From contig CAYVMN010000089.1 in assembly GCA_964452575.1 (NCBI GenBank), forward strand, positions 1 through 18,010: 18,010 nt of DNA, given 5' to 3'. The position numbers were made by a program, and so were the translations under genes. Source of the stretch: CAYVMN01 sp964452575 (lineage in GTDB: Bacteria; Desulfobacterota; DSM-4660; Desulfatiglandales; Desulfatiglandaceae). The notes below the pieces were generated by a model. It was not told the origin of the DNA. It searched no databases and saw only the letters and a list, made by a program, of their open reading frames with translations. How positions within the stretch are numbered: the first letter of the stretch is position 1; every line of letters starts with the position of its first letter. Positions 14,778 through 18,010 of the stretch are shown in pieces.

Positions 14778-15073
14778 ATATTATGAACCTTGTGTCCTGC
14801 CATCCGGAAAGTGGTTTGGTACGATAGAGGAATGCCTTGAAGTGGGATCGACGTTTCTCTGAAGATTTGATGGTTTGAATCGGCACATTCGGATATGGTG
14901 CATATAAAAGGGAGCTTGTGGAATCGGGCTTGAGATCTGCGATGTGCATAAATCCACTGAACGCATTGGAGCAGGATGAGCGGCGTCTTTTGTTGTTTAT
15001 GAGGGTGTCAGGTTGGTGCCTGAGACTCTACTTCATCCTGTTTAGAATGGGTAAGGATATATTTAAAGGGCGT

Positions 15074-16357
15074 ATGAAAACGACAATTGTGTCAATCTTG
15101 CTTGTTTTGGTGTGCTGCACTACCTCGACAGAGGCAAGGACTTTTAAGGTCGCAAGCTATAACGTGGAAAATCTTTTTGATCTTACCTGGGATGGAACAG
15201 AGTACCCGGAATATATTCCCAATGCCGTCTACGGCTGGACTCGGGATATTGCAGATATCAAATACACCAACATCGCAAGGGTGATAAAGGACCTGGGAGG
15301 GGACGTCGTCGCCTTGCAGGAAGTCGAGTCAAAGAAGGCCCTTATTGCCTTGCGTGACAAGCTGAAAGACTCCGGCGTAGATTACCCTTATCTTGAAATT
15401 GCCGGGTCCAAGGCTACGCCGGTGAAGTGTGCCCTTCTATCCAAGTTTCCGATTGTTGAGAGAGAAGAGATACGGCTTGATAATGAAGTTGCGAGAAATA
15501 TTCTTAAGACTACTCTTGATATTGACGGCAATCGTATCATTCTGTTTATCAATCACTGGAAATCGAAACAAGGTCCTGAAAGTATGAGAATAGATTATGC
15601 GAAAGCACTCAGGAGAGAGATTGATAAACTAACAAAGGATATTGACTTCATACTGATAGGTGATTTCAATTCAAACTACAATGAGTACAAGACCTTTCAA
15701 AATCTAAGCAGACTAAACGATACCGGTGGTATTACAGGAATCAATCATATCTTAAGGACCATCAAAGACTCTGAACTGGTGAGCGAGAAGATAGTGACAA
15801 GGCAGGCGGGGAACGTGTATCTGTACAATCTGTGGCTCGAAATCAACATAACCAGACGCTGGTCCTATAATTTCTTCGGGAAGAAAGAGACCCCCGATAA
15901 TATTATCGTATCCAAAGGACTCTATGATGATAAGGGGATTTCGTATAGCGATAACTCATTTAATAGGTTCACACCGGCCTACCTCTTTAGAGAAAGGGCC
16001 ATTTATCGCTGGCAAAGGACTGAAAACGGCAGGGGCAGGCATCTAGGTGATGGGTACTCGGATCACCTGCCGATTTTCGCGTATTTCTCTACTGACCCTT
16101 TTCGTTTTGAAAAGAACCATGCTGTTTCCAAAGATATCATCCCATCAAAGTTGGAAAAAGGCAAGTCCCCTCAAGGCCTGCTTGACCTAAATACGGCCAG
16201 CAAAGAGGAACTTATGTCAATCAACGGAATCGGTCCTGTTCTTTCAGAGCGAATCATAGCCGGGCGTCCCTATAGAACCGTCGATGACCTGCTCAAGGTG
16301 GAGGGAATTGGCCCCAAAAGGCTCAAGAAATTTCGCGCATTTTTTTGGGTCAGGTGA
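15074..16357 (+). CDS. Exported EEP-family nuclease with ComEA-like helix-hairpin-helix tail
   Basis: 427 residues from ATG 15074, chosen because a signal peptide follows at once (MKTTIVSILLVLVCCTTSTEA); in-frame starts at 15047 or 14918 would bury it. Residues 22-340 are an endonuclease/exonuclease/phosphatase domain with the expected active-site motifs: VASYNVENLF (Asn30), VVALQEVES (Glu83), FINHWKSK (His161), LIGDFNSN (Asp197, Asn199) and GYSDHLPIFAYF (Asp330, His331). After a short linker, residues ~366-427 form a ComEA-like double helix-hairpin-helix DNA-binding module: LLDLNTASKEELMSINGIG, then VEGIGPKRLKKF. The protein probably degrades DNA outside the cytoplasm for nutrition or biofilm remodelling; it might also take part in DNA uptake. 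It is monocistronic as far as visible, with no upstream promoter I could place. Confidence 0.87.
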   Translation: MKTTIVSILLVLVCCTTSTEARTFKVASYNVENLFDLTWDGTEYPEYIPNAVYGWTRDIADIKYTNIARVIKDLGGDVVALQEVESKKALIALRDKLKDSGVDYPYLEIAGSKATPVKCALLSKFPIVEREEIRLDNEVARNILKTTLDIDGNRIILFINHWKSKQGPESMRIDYAKALRREIDKLTKDIDFILIGDFNSNYNEYKTFQNLSRLNDTGGITGINHILRTIKDSELVSEKIVTRQAGNVYLYNLWLEINITRRWSYNFFGKKETPDNIIVSKGLYDDKGISYSDNSFNRFTPAYLFRERAIYRWQRTENGRGRHLGDGYSDHLPIFAYFSTDPFRFEKNHAVSKDIIPSKLEKGKSPQGLLDLNTASKEELMSINGIGPVLSERIIAGRPYRTVDDLLKVEGIGPKRLKKFRAFFWVR

Positions 16358-16688
16358 AAGGGTAGAGGAGCAACTACGCATCGTTGATCTGGATATCTCA
16401 GCAAACCTGCTGGCCGCAGAGCGATTCCGCGCCTCGGCGGCTGAGGTCACGCGTGATCAGCTTTGTGGGGAAGCTGATCTTCGTCCTTGAGCTCAGTGAG
16501 AAAGGGAACTTGCCTGAATCGCGGTCCTCATACTCTCGGTCACAAGCGAAATGACACTCCTCGTCTTCGCCATTATCTGCGGACTGGGACTGGCAGCAAT
16601 AGCCGTCGCCCGCCCTCCGTTATCCCCTCTTTGTCATGCCCGGGAACATGTCTAATAAAAGGTCAAGAGAGCGAGAGGCGAAGTTCCA
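16358..16688 (+). other. Gene-poor stretch with possible membrane-protein debris
   Basis: No intact gene. A plus-strand frame open from 16518 to a TAA at 16653-16655 contains a strongly hydrophobic run (IAVLILSVTSEM, then TLLVFAIICGLGLAAIAVA) that resembles one or two membrane helices but lacks a ribosome site and breaks off. Another frame (16284-16490) overlaps the nuclease end and is probably a shadow. The stretch contains the hairpin at 16455-16479. Confidence 0.35.
16455..16479 (+). terminator. Hairpin, possible terminator of the nuclease gene
   Basis: A perfect 9-base inverted repeat GATCAGCTT / AAGCTGATC with a 7-base loop (TGTGGGG) lies 97 bases after the nuclease stop. It is followed only by a weak T-rich TTCGTCCTT, so intrinsic termination is plausible but not typical. 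It overlaps a separate perfect 10-base palindrome, TCACGCGTGA, at 16447-16456. Confidence 0.35.
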
Positions 16689-16769
16689 TTAATCGGCCTC
16701 CGGTTCCCAGCCCTGGCCATAGAGCCTCAGTCCGTCTGCTGTTGTCGAATCGAATTCAATATGTGCCAT
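16689..16769 (-). pseudogene. N-terminal stub of a monoacylglycerol-lipase-like hydrolase
   Basis: On the minus strand an ATG preceded by AAGGAG begins MAHIEFDSTTADGLRLYGQG, followed by WEPEAD and TAA. The DGLRLYGQGW-x-P opening is that of alpha/beta hydrolases of the monoglyceride lipase/lysophospholipase type, whose next conserved element (VHGxxEH) is absent because the homology stops at codon 26. Start and ribosome site are intact, so the gene was cut at its 3' side. It lies 48 bases downstream, on the same strand, of the dehydrogenase remnant. Confidence 0.55.
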
Positions 16770-16817
16770 CAGCTTTTCTCCTTAGCCTGGCGTGGCTTGA
16801 GCTTAACCGCAGAGGTA

Positions 16818-17210
16818 TCATCCAGAGGCAGTAAGCCGCATCTCGGCAATATGCTGCGCCGCCTCATCGGTACTGCACCCTTCCGTCTCAGCCATTTCAA
16901 AGATGCGGGACAGGTTGCCCTTAATTAGTTTAACGAGCCTCTCTTTCGCCTCTTCCTCTGACCAACCCCTTGTCTCTATGCCTATAATAGCGATGGCACC
17001 GCCGCTATTGGCTATAAAGTCGGGGGCATACAATATTCCGCGTCTCCGGAGCATGTCTGCATCCTCAGGCGTGCCTAGCTGGTTATTGGCTGCCCCGACC
17101 ACTGCTCGACAGTGAAGAAGAGGGATCGTCTTTTTGTTCAAAACGCCCCCCACCGCGCACGGGACAAAGATATCGCATAGTCTCTCGTAGACATCATCAG
17201 GGGCGCTTGA
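16818..17210 (-). pseudogene. C-terminal remnant of a Leu/Glu-type amino-acid dehydrogenase
   Basis: The minus strand encodes about 130 residues of the NAD-binding domain of a Glu/Leu/Phe/Val dehydrogenase: SAPDDVYERLCDIFVPCAVG, GVLNKKTIPLLHCRAVVGAA with NNQLG, RRGILYAPDFIANSGGAIAI, and a helical end with DEAAQHIAEMRL before a normal stop. These match the C-terminal half of leucine dehydrogenase-like enzymes. The N-terminal catalytic domain with the substrate lysine is missing: upstream of ~17210 the frame stays open for a while but no longer resembles the family. The remnant is therefore truncated at its 5' side and presumably not functional. With the lipase stub it looks like the residue of a former minus-strand operon. 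Confidence 0.75.
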
Positions 17211-17340
17211 CTCCTTCTCCTTCGATACCTTTTGGCTCAGACTATAGCGAACCCGTATTCTTATATCAAGTGGGAGGGGCCAGCAACTCCTCCTTGACTT
17301 AACCCCTCATTGAGTCCTAGACTTAATTGTCGTCTCGAAG

Positions 17341-17371
17341 ACCCCCACTCCCGCGAAGACGGGGTGCGGGA
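17341..17371. repeat. Palindromic CCCGC/GCGGG repeat unit
   Basis: TCCCGC (17349-17354) pairs with GCGGGA (17366-17371), and ACCCC (17341-17345) can alternatively pair with GGGGT (17361-17365). The core followed by AATGACA resembles the short intergenic CCCGC-GCGGGAATGACA palindromes dispersed through many bacterial genomes. Only one recognisable unit is present. The flanks 17211-17340 and 17372-17438 show no gene. Confidence 0.35.
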
Positions 17372-17438
17372 ATGACACAAAAGTGGTGTTCACGGGTTTT
17401 TAGGAATTCATTAGGTCTGATATCAGGGGAATAAGAAG

Positions 17439-17768
17439 ATGCGCAATTTGATTGCTGTTATCTCTTTTGCCGTGTCAGTAATAGGCGGTTTGGCAGTTAT
17501 GTTCATTAAGAACAGAGACAAGCAGACGATGGCTTCGATTGTCGCTGGCGCATTTTTGATATCCTTCTTTATTAACGTCAGCAGAGATGCTAGACTTGTA
17601 CTCCAAATAGCCTCCATGGTAGCATTTGGCATGGCGGTGGCTGGGGCCTTGATTACGATTTTCAGCAATAATGAAAACATACGATCAGGGGCAATCGTTA
17701 CTGGCTTGGTGTCTCTTGGAGCTTCTCTTTTTATCCTTTTCACCTATTTGGAATTTCGCCCACTTTGA
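17439..17768 (+). CDS. Small four-helix integral membrane protein, unknown function
   Basis: 109 residues with four hydrophobic segments at about 4-22 (LIAVISFAVSVIGGLAVMF), 30-47 (MASIVAGAFLISFFINV), 52-75 (ARLVLQIASMVAFGMAVAGA onwards) and 81-104 (GAIVTGLVSLGASLFILFTY), joined by short polar loops containing KNRDKQ and SNNENIR. There is no signal peptide beyond helix 1 and no conserved catalytic motif I can name. The start is preceded by AGGGGAATAAG. It stands alone, with decayed DNA upstream and a short terminator ~50 bases downstream, so it is probably monocistronic. The intact frame and clean helix pattern argue for a real gene; the minus-strand frame over it is a shadow. Confidence 0.6.
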   Translation: MRNLIAVISFAVSVIGGLAVMFIKNRDKQTMASIVAGAFLISFFINVSRDARLVLQIASMVAFGMAVAGALITIFSNNENIRSGAIVTGLVSLGASLFILFTYLEFRPL

Positions 17769-17816
17769 AATATCGTAACACTTTAGCGTTTTGAAAACAC
17801 TGAGGAGTAAGATGAC

Positions 17817-17836
17817 AGACCGTGAGGGTCTTTTTT
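17817..17836 (+). terminator. Short intrinsic terminator-like hairpin
   Basis: AGACC (17817-17821) and GGTCT (17827-17831) form a 5-bp stem with a GTGAG loop, followed by a run of six T. It lies 49 bases after the membrane-protein stop and could end its transcript. The stem is short. It overlaps the start of a 26-codon frame (17812-17892) that has GAGGAG just upstream. Confidence 0.4.
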
Positions 17837-18010
17837 CCAAAGGACGTAACCCAAATTCTTCACAGCCTCTGGCACGCCCCCTTACCTTTTAAATACAGTT
17901 TCTGCCAGGCAGGGAAGAGGGATCTTCATAGGGACGTCCTCTTATGGGGCTGTTGAGTAACGAGGTTCAAGACCTCACTGCCGTTCTATGAAGTGATGCC
18001 GTCCTTTACG

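Overview
The window looks like a chromosomal segment of a Gram-negative, mid-GC bacterium. Two lipoproteins with lipoboxes, an AsmA-family protein, FlgO/FlgP-like envelope proteins and GNA1162-type (DUF799) sequence all imply an outer membrane. The domain mix (SpoIID, SLH and LPP20 proteins, degraded REP-associated transposases) is most familiar to me from deltaproteobacterial (Desulfobacterota-like) and related anaerobic lineages. That assignment is an inference, because no rRNA or other marker gene is present. All intact genes lie on the + strand.

Left part (1-1323): the 3' end of an uncharacterised gene with a charged coiled coil, a small cysteine-containing protein with a strong ribosome binding site, and yidD. 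Positions 1324-1808 hold no gene I can support.

Central part (1809-11804): six consecutive cell-envelope genes. They are a secreted FlgO/CsgG-like protein, a TPR-SLH lipoprotein, a secreted LPP20/FlgP-like protein, a large AsmA-family protein, a 914-residue lipoprotein fusing a GNA1162-like domain to FN3, beta-helix and TPR modules, and a TPR-SpoIID peptidoglycan enzyme. No flagellar, curli or export ATPase gene is nearby. The content suggests an outer-membrane-anchored, peptidoglycan-crossing assembly related in parts to the outer rings of some flagellar motors but used for something else. This is the best candidate here for an undescribed system.

Right part (11805-18010): a mosaic accessory and decaying zone. 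Three direct copies of a 186-235 bp element with 27-bp terminal inverted repeats lie at 11872, 13295 and 14543. On the minus strand they encode the tail of a REP-associated (Y1) transposase, so they appear to be internally deleted transposon derivatives. They bracket a second FlgO-like paralog (12137-13141) and a DUF433/DUF5615 toxin-antitoxin-like pair (13766-14433) that sits next to a scrap of what may be a type III restriction enzyme. Beyond them are an exported EEP-family nuclease with a ComEA-like helix-hairpin-helix tail, minus-strand remnants of a Leu/Glu-type amino-acid dehydrogenase and a monoacylglycerol-lipase-like gene, and a small four-helix membrane protein followed by a short terminator.

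No tRNA, rRNA or CRISPR array was seen.
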